Under the pieces are notes generated by a model. The model was given only the letters and a program-made list of their open reading frames with translations. It had not been told where the DNA came from and searched no databases. A DNA stretch of 13,098 nt from NCBI GenBank assembly GCA_036510575.1, contig DATCDR010000076.1, forward strand, positions 1 through 13,098, given 5' to 3'. This document shows positions 1 to 7,984 of this stretch, piece after piece. A program made the translations under genes and the position numbers. This stretch comes from DATCDR01 sp036510575. Lineage in GTDB: Bacteria > Actinomycetota > Acidimicrobiia > Acidimicrobiales > Bog-793. Positions within the stretch are counted from its first letter, which is position 1, and each line of letters begins with the position of its first letter.

Positions 1-1697
1 AGCTCGTCTAAAAGACCGAGTACCGCAACGACCGGGGTCGGATCGATGTCGGCTCCGGCGGACTCGTTGTAGAGCGAGACGTTCCCGCCGACAACCGGGA
101 TCGAAAGGGCAATGCACGCGGCGCTGATGCCATCGATCGTCGAGGAGAGCTCCCACATCACCGACGGGTGCTCAGGATTCCCGAAGTTCAAGCAGTTCAC
201 CAGCGCGACCGGACGAGCTCCGGCGCAGGCCACATTCAGCGCGGACTCAGCTACGAGTCGAGCCGCCCCCTCGAATGGATCGACGGCGCACCACCGGGGG
301 TTGCCGTCTGCGGAGAGCGCAAGTGCCTTGCCGGTCCAGGCGACACCTGGTCCTGAGAGCTTCAACAGCGCGGCGTCGGCCTCGCCAGGCCCGAAGACCG
401 TGTTCACGAAGAGCTGGTGGTCGTACTGCCGATAGATCCAGGCCGGATCCGAGAGGAGTGTCAGCAGGTCGGCGTCGATGCTCTCGCCGGTCGCGAAGCG
501 CCGCGGGTTATCAGCCCCACGCTCATTACGATCATCTGGAGGGGCTATGGGACGGTGATAGCGCGGGCCCTCGTCAGCAAGCGCACCAGCAGGTACGTCG
601 GCGAGCACGTCGCTCCCCGAAAGTATGCGGAGACGTCCGACAGCGTTTGATCCGACCTCGGTGACCTTGCCGATCACGGAGGCCTCAATCTCCCAACGTG
701 CGACCACAGCCTGGAGCTCGTCTAGATGGCGCGGCTCGATGATTGCGAGCATCCGCTCCTGGCTCTCTGAGGTCATAACTTCGAAGGGCTCCATATCCGG
801 CTCACGGCGCGCGATGGCTTCGACATCAACGTCCATTCCAAGCCCTGCTCGGGCCGCAGTTTCCGAGGTCGCGCACGTGATACCTGCTCCACCAAGATCC
901 TGGATGCCGACGACGATGCCGCGATCGAGCAACTCAAGGCAGGCTTCGATCAGCCGCTTTTCCTCGTATGGGTCGCCCACCTGGACGCTCGGCCGCTTGT
1001 CGGAATTGGCTGCATCGGCGTCAAAGCCGGCCGACGCAAGCACGCTGACGCCCCCGATCCCATCCCTGCCTGTTCTCGATCCCAAAAGCACTGCTATGTT
1101 GCCGACACCTGACGCGGCCGAGAGGACGAGCCGTTCGATCGGCAACACACCGAGACAGAAGACATTCACCAGAGGATTGCCTCTATACGTCGGATCGAAG
1201 GTGATCTGGCCCCCGATTGTGGGGACTCCGACAGAGTTCCCGTAACTTGCAATTCCGCGGACCACTCCGTCGAGGATGTAGCGACTATGCAGATCGTCGA
1301 GCGGACCAATGAACAGCGGGTCCATCAACGCAATAGGCCGGGCACCCATCGTAAAGATGTCGCGCAGGATGCCCCCGACACCGGTCGCGGCCCCCTGGAA
1401 AGGCTCAATGAAACTCGGATGGTTGTGACTCTCGATTCGCAGTGCGACCGCTATTCCGTCACCTGCATCGATGACTCCGGCATTCTCGCCGGGTCCGACC
1501 AGGACGTGCGGACCTGAAGTCGGCAGCCTCGCGAGGTGCACTCTTGACGACTTATACGAGCAGTGCTCGCTCCACATAACTGAAAACATCGCGAGCTCCA
1601 ACAGGTTCGGCTCTCGACCGAGAATCGCAATAATCGACGTCAGTTCTTCATCCGTAAGTCCGAGGTCGCGGTGCGTCGATGGGCTGAGTTCAGTCAT
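1..1697 (-). CDS. purL: Phosphoribosylformylglycinamidine synthase subunit PurL (partial, C-terminus outside window)
   Basis: Catalytic subunit of FGAM synthase, which converts FGAR, ATP and glutamine-derived ammonia to FGAM in cytosolic purine synthesis; it works with PurQ and PurS. The minus strand is open from the start codon to the window edge, giving about 565 residues of the roughly 740 usual for small PurL, so the C-terminus is missing. Visible marks are an N-terminal MTELSPSTHRDLGLTDEE, the SVMWSEHCSYKSSR segment with the family's active-site His, RIESHNHPSFIEP, GVGGILRDIFTMGARP, GIQDLGGAGITCATSE and, near the edge, PVVGGNVSLYNES. Two ATGs lie in tandem. The inner one (1697-1695) is preferred because GGAAG at 1706-1702 lies 4 nt upstream of it but only 1 nt from the outer ATG at 1700. 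An opposite-strand gene separates it from purQ. The assignment is secure. Confidence 0.95.
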   Translation of the reverse strand, partial: MTELSPSTHRDLGLTDEELTSIIAILGREPNLLELAMFSVMWSEHCSYKSSRVHLARLPTSGPHVLVGPGENAGVIDAGDGIAVALRIESHNHPSFIEPFQGAATGVGGILRDIFTMGARPIALMDPLFIGPLDDLHSRYILDGVVRGIASYGNSVGVPTIGGQITFDPTYRGNPLVNVFCLGVLPIERLVLSAASGVGNIAVLLGSRTGRDGIGGVSVLASAGFDADAANSDKRPSVQVGDPYEEKRLIEACLELLDRGIVVGIQDLGGAGITCATSETAARAGLGMDVDVEAIARREPDMEPFEVMTSESQERMLAIIEPRHLDELQAVVARWEIEASVIGKVTEVGSNAVGRLRILSGSDVLADVPAGALADEGPRYHRPIAPPDDRNERGADNPRRFATGESIDADLLTLLSDPAWIYRQYDHQLFVNTVFGPGEADAALLKLSGPGVAWTGKALALSADGNPRWCAVDPFEGAARLVAESALNVACAGARPVALVNCLNFGNPEHPSVMWELSSTIDGISAACIALSIPVVGGNVSLYNESAGADIDPTPVVAVLGLLDE

Positions 1698-1813
1698 CAT
1701 TCTTCCATTGGTTCGGAGCCATATACCCGTAGACAAAAGCGGCGGCTCGAAGCGGTAATTGAATTCGCGCAGACGCGGTTGCGCGGCTTATTCCCATAGG
1801 GCATAGTTAGCGC
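1698..1813. promoter_or_regulatory. Divergent intergenic region between purL and the 139-residue gene
   Basis: This 116-bp gap separates the start of purL (minus) from the start of a plus-strand gene, so any local promoter for either must lie here. I see no convincing -35/-10 pair on either strand; the closest on the minus strand is an AT-rich TATATG-like element about 25 bp before the purL ATG. A Shine-Dalgarno-like GGAAG for purL is present. The plus-strand ATG at 1814 has no ribosome binding site in front of it, which would fit a leaderless message or a start at the next in-frame ATG. Confidence 0.4.
1766..1785. repeat. GC-rich inverted repeat in the purL divergent region
   Basis: CGCGCA at 1766-1771 and TGCGCG at 1780-1785 form a perfect 6-bp inverted repeat with an 8-nt spacer. 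It could be a regulator site or a small hairpin. There is no T-tract, so it is not an intrinsic terminator. The function is unknown. Confidence 0.4.
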
Positions 1814-2233
1814 ATGGCTGAAACAAAAAAGAGAACATCGATGACGAACGAGCACAAGGCGGCGCTTGCCGCCGGACGGGCGGAAGGGCTCGCCGTGCGC
1901 AGATACCTCGAGGCACTTGAGTCGAATAAGCCACGACGAGGGCGGCGCCCAAATGCGAGCAATATCGATGAACAGCTGAAGCTCATTGAGGAAAAGCTCG
2001 CGAGTGCGGACCCGCTGAAGCGACTCCACTTGCTCCAACAGCGAAAGACCCTGCAGGCACGGAGCACCGTCGCTGAGGAGACGCTCGACCTCTCCGAGCT
2101 CGAATCTGCTTTCATCTCCTCGGCCTCCGAATACGGGAAGCGAAAGGGAATCGGCTACGCCACCTGGCGCGAGATCGGTGTCTCGGCGGACGTGCTTCGC
2201 CGTGCAGGCGTACATCGCGGCGCCTCGGCCTAA
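1814..2233 (+). CDS. Conserved-type small basic protein with AT-hook-like patch, 139 aa, function unknown
   Basis: A 139-residue, highly charged, soluble protein with no signal peptide or membrane segment. The layout is: a basic N-terminus; a helical segment NEHKAALAAGRAEGLAVRRYLEAL (about 12-35); a basic KPRRGRRPN patch (39-47) resembling an AT-hook RGRP core; a charged helical or coiled-coil segment (about 51-85); and a C-terminal block with YATWREIGVSADVLRRAGV (115-133). I recall this organisation from unnamed small actinobacterial proteins with an EHKAALAEGR-like start, but no function is known to me. DNA binding is inferred only from the basic patch. It is the only plus-strand gene within the pur region, and its TAA overlaps the purQ TAG on the other strand. 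The ATG at 1814 lacks a ribosome binding site; the ATG at codon 10 (1841) is an alternative start with AGAGA upstream. Confidence 0.8.
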   Translation: MAETKKRTSMTNEHKAALAAGRAEGLAVRRYLEALESNKPRRGRRPNASNIDEQLKLIEEKLASADPLKRLHLLQQRKTLQARSTVAEETLDLSELESAFISSASEYGKRKGIGYATWREIGVSADVLRRAGVHRGASA

Positions 2234-2925
2234 GCAGCTTCGAAGTGGGTCGGCGCCAGCTTCGTCGCTGCGTCGACGAACGCCGCTAATAGCCCTCGGC
2301 CATCTGAGGAACCGAGCAGCGCTTCCATCGCCCGCTCGGGATGCGGCATGAGTCCGACCACATTCCCCACCTCGTTACGGACGCCGGCAACTGATCCGGT
2401 TGAACCGTTGGGATTGTCGCTGTAGCGAAGGACTATCTGGCCACGCTCGACGAGTTGCGCAAGCGTCTCGGCGTCGCAGGTGTAGTTTCCCTCGTAGTGG
2501 TTGATCGGAAGTTCCAGCGTCTCGCCCGGCGTCGATCCCGAGGTGAGGACCGAGGCCGTCGAGACCACCTCGCACGTCACCGTCTCGCAGAGGAATCGAA
2601 GGCCGTCATTTCGCATGAGCGCGCCAGGGAGCAGGCCGGTTTCGACAAGGACCTGGAAGCCGTTACAGATGCCGAGCACCGGATATCCCTTCGCCGCGGC
2701 ACTGGCGACAGGCCCCATGACTGGCGAGAACTGCGCGATCGCGCCAGGGCGTATGTAGTCGCCATGCGCAAAGCCACCAGGCACGATCACGGCATTGAAG
2801 CCGTCGAGCTCCGACCGCGTGTGCCACACGATCTCGGCCTCGGCACCGAGGCTTCGCAACGCGGCCGCGACGTCATGCTCGCAGTTCGAGCCTGGAAAGC
2901 AGACAACTGCCACGCGTGCGCTCAC
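2230..2925 (-). CDS. purQ: Phosphoribosylformylglycinamidine synthase, glutaminase subunit PurQ
   Basis: Class I glutamine amidotransferase subunit that releases ammonia from glutamine and passes it to PurL in FGAM synthesis. With the GTG start at 2925 the protein has 231 residues, normal for PurQ. It begins MSARVAVVCFPGSNCEHD, has GGFAHGDYIRPGAIA, the nucleophile elbow GICNG (Cys about 87) and the C-terminal MPHPER that supplies the catalytic His and Glu (about 195 and 197). The GTG overlaps the purS TGA in a GTGA junction. The same frame is open 20 codons further upstream, but that stretch runs inside purS and does not resemble PurQ. The ribosome binding site is weak, so translation probably depends on coupling to purS. 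The stop codon overlaps the stop of the convergent plus-strand gene. Confidence 0.96.
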   Translation of the reverse strand: MSARVAVVCFPGSNCEHDVAAALRSLGAEAEIVWHTRSELDGFNAVIVPGGFAHGDYIRPGAIAQFSPVMGPVASAAAKGYPVLGICNGFQVLVETGLLPGALMRNDGLRFLCETVTCEVVSTASVLTSGSTPGETLELPINHYEGNYTCDAETLAQLVERGQIVLRYSDNPNGSTGSVAGVRNEVGNVVGLMPHPERAMEALLGSSDGRGLLAAFVDAATKLAPTHFEAA

Positions 2926-3173
2926 GAGGAGTGAATCGACACTTCGGCGCGCTGGATTACGGGATTCGAGAGCAGCCGGGCACACATCTCCTCGGCGGCC
3001 ACGCGTGCCGCACCCTCATCGGCGGCCTCAAGATCGAAGGCGATTACCTTCCCAACCCGGACGGAGGAGACACCGCTAAAGCCAAGAGCGGGTAGCGCTC
3101 GCTCGATCGTGCGGCCCTCTGGGTCTGCGATCCCTGGCAGGCCGCGCACCTCGACGTGAACGGAGAACTTCAT
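2922..3173 (-). CDS. purS: Phosphoribosylformylglycinamidine synthase subunit PurS
   Basis: Small subunit that bridges PurL and PurQ in the three-part FGAM synthase and helps channel ammonia. The protein has 83 residues, typical of the family, and starts MKFSVHVEVRGLPGIADPEG. The middle segment SGVSSVRVGKVIAFDLEA matches the usual PurS strand pattern, and it ends NPVIQRAEVSIHSS. The frame stays open upstream for about 50 codons inside purC. The ATG at 3173 is chosen because it gives the conserved N-terminus, has GGAGG 3 nt ahead, and overlaps the purC stop as ATGA. At its other end the TGA overlaps the purQ GTG. Its place between purC and purQ fits the pathway. Confidence 0.94.
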   Translation of the reverse strand: MKFSVHVEVRGLPGIADPEGRTIERALPALGFSGVSSVRVGKVIAFDLEAADEGAARVAAEEMCARLLSNPVIQRAEVSIHSS

Positions 3174-4060
3174 CGTCCTCCCGACCCTACGCCCCACCAG
3201 TCGGCGAACGAGCGACCAGAGATCCGTTCGTAGGCCTGCACGTAACGGGTCCGCGTCGCGTCGATCACCGACGCTGGGATGACAGGCGGCGTCGAAGCCT
3301 TGTCCCATCCTGTCGACTCCGCCCAATCGCGGACTGGCTGCTTGTCAAACGACGGGGGTGCCGAGCCGGGCTTCCACGCGTCGGCCGGCCAGAACCGGCT
3401 CGAGTCCGGAGTGAGGATCTCGTCACAGATCGCGATCTCGCCATCGATGATGCCGAGCTCGAACTTGGTGTCGGCGATCACGATCCCGCGTTCTCTCGCT
3501 ATCGCGGCTCCGTGACTGTAGGCGGCGAGGCAGATGTCCCTCGCGAGCTCCGCGACCTCGGAGCCGACGAGATCCGCCGCCTCCTCGTAGGAGATGTTCA
3601 CGTCATGACCCTCGGTGGCCTTGGTCGAGGGTGTAAATACCGGCTCCGGCAACTGGGAGGCCTCGAGAAGTCCCGCTGGCAGCGGGTGTCCGTGCATCGT
3701 CTGGTGCTCGGAGTACTCCTTCCACGCTGAACCGGTGATGTAACCGCGCACGATGCACTCGAGCGGGAGCATCTCTGCTCTCCGCACAAGCATCGCTCGA
3801 CCATCGAGATCAGGGATCGCCTCCGAGCCCTCTGGAAAGTCCTCGGGATCGCACGTGATCAAGTGGGTGAGCGCAATCGGTGCGAGCGCCTCGCACCAGA
3901 ACTCGGTCATCGCGGTGAGCACCCTCCCCTTGTCGGGCACCGGCTCGGGGAAGATGACATCGAATGCCGAGATCCTGTCCGATGCGACGAGCAGAAGCTG
4001 GCCGTCGTCGGCGTCATAGATATCTCGAACCTTGCCGGAGTAGAGACGGGTCAGGCTCAT
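3170..4060 (-). CDS. purC: Phosphoribosylaminoimidazole-succinocarboxamide synthase (SAICAR synthetase)
   Basis: Joins aspartate to CAIR using ATP, giving SAICAR, the step before PurB acts. The protein has 296 residues, within the range of the longer bacterial and yeast-type forms. Family marks are SGKVRDIY (8-15), LLVASDRISAFDV (23-35), CIVRGYITGSAWKEY (102-116), TEGHDVNISYEEA (149-161), ADTKFELG (196-203) and DEILTPDSSRFW (213-224). Its ATG shares one base with the purB TGA (TGATG), and its own TGA overlaps the purS ATG. The gene lies between purB and purS in the minus-strand pur run. No defects are seen. Confidence 0.97.
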   Translation of the reverse strand: MSLTRLYSGKVRDIYDADDGQLLLVASDRISAFDVIFPEPVPDKGRVLTAMTEFWCEALAPIALTHLITCDPEDFPEGSEAIPDLDGRAMLVRRAEMLPLECIVRGYITGSAWKEYSEHQTMHGHPLPAGLLEASQLPEPVFTPSTKATEGHDVNISYEEAADLVGSEVAELARDICLAAYSHGAAIARERGIVIADTKFELGIIDGEIAICDEILTPDSSRFWPADAWKPGSAPPSFDKQPVRDWAESTGWDKASTPPVIPASVIDATRTRYVQAYERISGRSFADWWGVGSGGR

Positions 4061-5385
4061 CAGTCAACCTCCGAGAGTGCGTCGATAGTCAGGTGCGCGT
4101 TGCGAAGCGCACGGTCCAGGTCAAATGCCTCGTCAAGGACGAGTTCCACCTTCGCCGCGCCGAGCGCTTGAACCAGTGCGTCGTCTTGCTCCAGCACACT
4201 ACGAAATGCCGAGCGGTCCTCATAGGCACGGCGCGCCGCGGCCTGCACGATTCGGTAGGCATCGTCTCTCGTCAGCCCTGCGGCGACGAGCGCCAGCAGT
4301 ACCGGCTGGGAAAAGACAAGGCCAAGCGATCCGACGAGGAGGTTCTCGCGCATGCGATCTGCGTGGACGACGAGTCCATCGATCAGCCTGGTCATGCGGC
4401 GAAGCGAGTAGTAGGCAAGATGGCTGGCGTCTGGAAGCACGATCCGCTCGACAGAGGAGTGGCTGATATCTCGCTCGTGCCACAACGCCACGTCCTCGAG
4501 CCCGGATACGAGGTAACCCCGAAGGACTCGCGACATACCGACGAGCCGCTCGCTCGTGATCGGGTTTCGCTTGTGCGGCATCGCAGACGAGCCCTTCTGA
4601 CCGGCCGCGAACGGCTCCTCTGCCTCGCCGAGCTCGCTTCGCTGCAGATGGCGAAGCTCGGTCGCTATCGACTCGATCGTCGAGCCAACCGACGCGCATG
4701 CGTAGAGGTACTCAGCGTGCCGGTCGCGGGCAAGCACCTGCGTAGCGGGCACGGGCTTTAGCCCGAGGGCGCCGCAGACGAAGGCCTCGACGGCTGGTTC
4801 GATGTTCGAGTAGTTCCCGACCGCGCCAGAGAGCTTGCCGACGGCGATCGCCTCGCGTGCCCTGCGCAATCTCGTCCGGTCGCGATCGACCTGCAGGCAG
4901 TGGAGCGCGAGCTTGGCTCCGAAGGTGGTCGGTTCGGCGTGCATCCCGTGGGTTCGCCCAAGAATCGGCGTCGCCGCGTGCTCGATCGCCTTGGAACGAA
5001 GCGCGTTGACGAGTCCGTCAGCGGCCGCTATCAACAGATCCGCCGCCTTCACCAAGGTGACCGACTGCGCCGTGTCCACGACGTCGGTAGAGGTCAGCCC
5101 GTAGTGGACCCACGAGCCGGCAGGCGACCCGATATGGGCCTGGACGACGTCTACGAACGCGGCCACATCGTGATCCGTGACGCGCTCGCGCTCGTTTACG
5201 GCTTCGACGAACGCGGCGTCGACGACCGGTGCCGCGCGACGGATCTCTTCGGCATGATCAGTTGGCACCACACCGAGCGAGGCCCACGCCTCCGACGCCA
5301 GAACCTCGACTTCGAGCCAAAGGCGGAACCGCTCCTCGTCGTTGAAAACCTCGCGCATTTCAGGAAGCGAGTATCGGCCAATCAT
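4060..5385 (-). CDS. purB: Adenylosuccinate lyase
   Basis: Fumarase/aspartase-superfamily lyase that removes fumarate from SAICAR to give AICAR, and from adenylosuccinate to give AMP. It therefore serves both the main pathway and the AMP branch opened by PurA. The protein has 441 residues. It begins MIGRYSLPEMREVFND and carries HYGLTSTDVVDTA (94-106), GRTHGMHAEPTTFG (143-156, with the catalytic His region) and the superfamily signature GSSAMPHKRNP (265-275) in the flexible active-site loop. It also has ERDISHSSVERIVLPD near the middle. Junctions are ATGA with purD upstream and TGATG with purC downstream. The frame is intact and the assignment is secure. Confidence 0.97.
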   Translation of the reverse strand: MIGRYSLPEMREVFNDEERFRLWLEVEVLASEAWASLGVVPTDHAEEIRRAAPVVDAAFVEAVNERERVTDHDVAAFVDVVQAHIGSPAGSWVHYGLTSTDVVDTAQSVTLVKAADLLIAAADGLVNALRSKAIEHAATPILGRTHGMHAEPTTFGAKLALHCLQVDRDRTRLRRAREAIAVGKLSGAVGNYSNIEPAVEAFVCGALGLKPVPATQVLARDRHAEYLYACASVGSTIESIATELRHLQRSELGEAEEPFAAGQKGSSAMPHKRNPITSERLVGMSRVLRGYLVSGLEDVALWHERDISHSSVERIVLPDASHLAYYSLRRMTRLIDGLVVHADRMRENLLVGSLGLVFSQPVLLALVAAGLTRDDAYRIVQAAARRAYEDRSAFRSVLEQDDALVQALGAAKVELVLDEAFDLDRALRNAHLTIDALSEVD

Positions 5386-6656
5386 CGGAGCACCCTTCCA
5401 AGGTCGTGGCCTGCCGCTGCCTCGAGCGCGATGTCGCTTCGGACCTGCATGCCATCAAAGCTGATCTCGCTCATCGCCAAGTAGGCGCGATCTCGAGCCT
5501 CGCCGAGCGTAGGTGCGACAGCCCGCACCCCAAGGACCCGACCACCCGATACTCGTATCTTGCCGTCGAGGTCGCGCATCGTTCCAGCGTGAAGTACCGA
5601 CACTCCTCGAACGCTACCGGCTGCCTCGAGTCCGTGAATCTCTGCACCGGTGACTGGTGAGCCCGGATAGCCCTCCGACGCGGCTACGACGCAAACCGAG
5701 GCGTCGTCACTGAGCGAAACGGGTCGGCGAAGCTCGCCTGCGGCAGCGGCGGCGAGCAGCGCGAACAGATCGTCGGTCACGCGAGCCAACACCACCTCTG
5801 TCTCGGGGTCTCCGAACCGGACGTTGAACTCGATGAGCTTCGGCCCAGAAGCGGTAAGCATGCATCCCGCATAGAGCACACCCCGGTAGTCGACACCAAG
5901 GCGTCGAAGCGCCGTCAGTGATGGCTCAACGATCTCGTCCATGATCTTGTCGATCACCGCGTCGGTCGCGACAGGCACCGGCGAGTACGCACCCATGCCG
6001 CCGGTATTAGGGCCGGCATCACCGTCGCCCAACCGCTTGAAGTCCTGTGCAGCCGGCAGGGGAGCCGCACGAGTTCCGTCGGTGAGCACGAGCAACGAAA
6101 GCTCTGGGCCTTCGAGGCCTTCTTCAATAACGACGCGTCGACCCGCATCCCCGAACGCCTCGCCGGAGAGCTTGGACGCGACGTCGCGACGAGCCTCGTC
6201 AAGATCCGACGTGACGAGGACTCCCTTGCCTGCGGCGAGACCATCTGCCTTGACGACGTAGCGCCCGGGCAGCGTTGCAAGAAAGCACTCAGCGGAGCCC
6301 TGGTCCTCAAAGACACCAAACGCCGCCGTCGGCACCGACGCCGAGTTCGCCAGCTGTTTCATGAATGTCTTCGAGCCCTCGAGCCGAGCACCGTCCGCGC
6401 CGGGTCCAAAGACCAGCTGGCCGCGCGCACGCAGACGATCGGCAAGCCCGTCAACAAGAGGTGCCTCAGGCCCTATGACGAAGAGATCGGCGACGAGTTC
6501 CTCCGCAGGAGTCCCGACAGATGCGATCGTGTGGCCTTCTGGAGTGACACCGCTGATCCCGGGATTTCCAGGAGTCGCGACGACATCGACGCTCTTGCCT
6601 AACGCGAGAGCTAACGCGTGCTCGCGCGCCCCTGAACCAACGACTACCGCCCTCAT
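5382..6656 (-). CDS. purD: Phosphoribosylamine-glycine ligase (GAR synthetase)
   Basis: ATP-grasp enzyme that joins 5-phosphoribosylamine and glycine to make GAR, the second step of purine synthesis. The protein has 424 residues, the usual length. The N-terminal domain starts MRAVVVGSGAREHALALAL; the usual GGREH reads GAREH here. The ATP-grasp domain shows VVKADGLAAGKGVLV (134-148), a QDFKRLGDGDAGPNTGGMGA stretch (204-223) and IEFNVRFGDPETEVVL (275-290) with the metal-binding Glu and Asn. The ATG overlaps the purA stop as ATGA, and the TGA overlaps the purB ATG in the same way. The enzyme is complete and apparently functional. Confidence 0.97.
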   Translation of the reverse strand: MRAVVVGSGAREHALALALGKSVDVVATPGNPGISGVTPEGHTIASVGTPAEELVADLFVIGPEAPLVDGLADRLRARGQLVFGPGADGARLEGSKTFMKQLANSASVPTAAFGVFEDQGSAECFLATLPGRYVVKADGLAAGKGVLVTSDLDEARRDVASKLSGEAFGDAGRRVVIEEGLEGPELSLLVLTDGTRAAPLPAAQDFKRLGDGDAGPNTGGMGAYSPVPVATDAVIDKIMDEIVEPSLTALRRLGVDYRGVLYAGCMLTASGPKLIEFNVRFGDPETEVVLARVTDDLFALLAAAAAGELRRPVSLSDDASVCVVAASEGYPGSPVTGAEIHGLEAAGSVRGVSVLHAGTMRDLDGKIRVSGGRVLGVRAVAPTLGEARDRAYLAMSEISFDGMQVRSDIALEAAAGHDLGRVLR

Positions 6657-7933
6657 GCGGCGAAGTGGACGTACTGCTCTCGGTCGGGACCGACGCCGAC
6701 GAAGCTGATCGGCACCCCGGTGTGCTCCATGATCGCCTCGACATAGTCACGAGCCGCCCGCGGAAGTTCCTCGACTGCGGTTGCCCCCGTGATGTCTTCT
6801 CGCCAACCCGGCATCTCGCGATAGACGGGCGTCACCTTGTGTAATACGGACTGGTGATACGGCAGACGGGTAAGACGCTCTCCGTCGGCCTCGTAGGCGA
6901 CACAGAGCTTCACGGTCGAAAGATCGGAGAGGACGTCGAGCTTGGTCAGTGCAATCTCCGAGACAGTGTTGACGCGAACCGCGTGATTCAACATCACGAG
7001 GTCGAGCCATCCAGGTCGGCGCCTACGACCGGTATTGGTCCCGTACTCGTGTCCACGCTCGACGAGCAGGTCTGCCATCTCACCGTGAAGTTCGGTTGGA
7101 AACGGTCCAGCACCAACTCGGGTCACGTAGGCCTTGGCGATGCCGACCACACGGTTGATGTCACGCGGCCCGATCCCGGTTCCGATGCATGCACCACCCG
7201 CGGTCGGGTTCGACGAGGTCACGTAGGGGTACGTCCCGTGATCGAGATCCAAGAACGTCGCCTGCGCGCCCTCGAGCATGATCTGCTCGCCGACGTCGAG
7301 CGCCTCGTGCATCATCGCCACGGTGTCGCCGATCATCGGCGCAACGCGTGGCGCGAGTTCGTCGAGGTAGACCCGAGCGATCTCTTCGGCGTCGATCGGA
7401 AGGCGATTGAAGACCCGCGTGAGAACCGCGTTCTTCTCTCTCGCGAGCAAGCTCAGCTTCTGCCGGAAGATCTTCTCATCGAGAAGGTCTTGGACGCGAA
7501 GTCCAATCCGCGCCGCCTTGTCGGCGTAGGCGGGGCCAATCCCTCGCTTGGTCGTCCCAAGCTTGTTCTTCCCGAGCGCTCGCTCTGTGGCCTTGTCGAT
7601 CTCATAGTGGTACGGGAGGATGAGATGGGCATTGCCGGAGACGACAAGTCGGCTGGTGTCGATGCCGCGGGACTCGAGCATGTCGCACTCGCCGACGAGC
7701 ACGGCTGGATCGACGACGACGCCGTTGCCGATGACCGGGGTCGTGTGTGAGTAAAGGACGCCGGACGGGATCAGCTGGAGCGCAAAGCTCTCGCCGTTCA
7801 CGACAATCGTGTGACCAGCGTTGTGTCCACCTTGGTAGCGGACGACGAGTCGCATGTCCTTGGCTAGGAGATCGGTGAGCTTTCCTTTGCCTTCGTCGCC
7901 CCACTGGGTTCCGACCACAACGGTCGCGGGCAC
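6653..7933 (-). CDS. purA: Adenylosuccinate synthetase
   Basis: Uses GTP and aspartate to convert IMP to adenylosuccinate, the first committed step to AMP; PurB finishes the reaction. With the GTG start at 7933 the protein has 426 residues, as usual. Marks are the P-loop GDEGKGK (12-18) with the catalytic Asp at 13, GGHNAGHT with the catalytic His at 41, GTTKRGIGPAYADK, DHGTYPYVTSSNPTAGG, RVGAGPFPTEL, GTNTGRRRRPGWLD and LTKLDVL. The frame is open nine codons further to a TTG at 7960. The GTG is preferred because AGGAGG lies 7 nt upstream and the protein then aligns with the family N-terminus. It follows hspR by 51 bp, the widest gap in the dnaK-purQ run, and overlaps purD by 4 bp. Confidence 0.96.
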   Translation of the reverse strand: MPATVVVGTQWGDEGKGKLTDLLAKDMRLVVRYQGGHNAGHTIVVNGESFALQLIPSGVLYSHTTPVIGNGVVVDPAVLVGECDMLESRGIDTSRLVVSGNAHLILPYHYEIDKATERALGKNKLGTTKRGIGPAYADKAARIGLRVQDLLDEKIFRQKLSLLAREKNAVLTRVFNRLPIDAEEIARVYLDELAPRVAPMIGDTVAMMHEALDVGEQIMLEGAQATFLDLDHGTYPYVTSSNPTAGGACIGTGIGPRDINRVVGIAKAYVTRVGAGPFPTELHGEMADLLVERGHEYGTNTGRRRRPGWLDLVMLNHAVRVNTVSEIALTKLDVLSDLSTVKLCVAYEADGERLTRLPYHQSVLHKVTPVYREMPGWREDITGATAVEELPRAARDYVEAIMEHTGVPISFVGVGPDREQYVHFAA

Positions 7934-7940
7934 GGCTCTC

Positions 7941-7946
7941 CCTCCT
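7941..7946 (-). promoter_or_regulatory. Shine-Dalgarno of purA that decides the GTG start
   Basis: The minus strand reads AGGAGG here, 7 nt before the GTG at 7933. This is among the strongest ribosome binding sites in the window. It supports an independent translation start for purA, rather than coupling to hspR or initiation at the more distal TTG. Confidence 0.75.
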
Positions 7947-7968
7947 CGTTGACCTCGCAAGCGTACTA

Positions 7969-7981
7969 GGCCCTTCGGGCC
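7969..7981 (-). other. Small GC hairpin between hspR and purA
   Basis: GGCCC at 7969-7973 and GGGCC at 7977-7981 form a 5-bp stem with a 3-nt loop, just downstream of the hspR stop. No run of T follows on the minus strand, so it is not a classical intrinsic terminator. It could be an RNA-processing or stability element dividing the chaperone and purine parts of one transcript, or it could be chance. Confidence 0.35.
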
Positions 7982-7984
7982 CGA

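Noticed and set aside
625..1245. Plus-strand 206-codon ORF
   Set aside because: It is antisense to purL, whose minus-strand frame is open and shows conserved PurL motifs; the plus-strand product is low-complexity Ser/Arg/Thr/Pro.
1..1697. Possible frameshifted or missing purL
   Set aside because: The reading frame is uninterrupted from the start codon to position 1; it only lacks a stop because the gene runs off the window.
1697..2215. Minus-strand 172-codon ORF bridging purQ and purL, ending on the purL start
   Set aside because: It mirrors the 139-residue plus-strand gene, has irregular composition (many Arg/Ser/Leu, no domain-like pattern) and no family resemblance. The plus-strand reading looks like a real protein.
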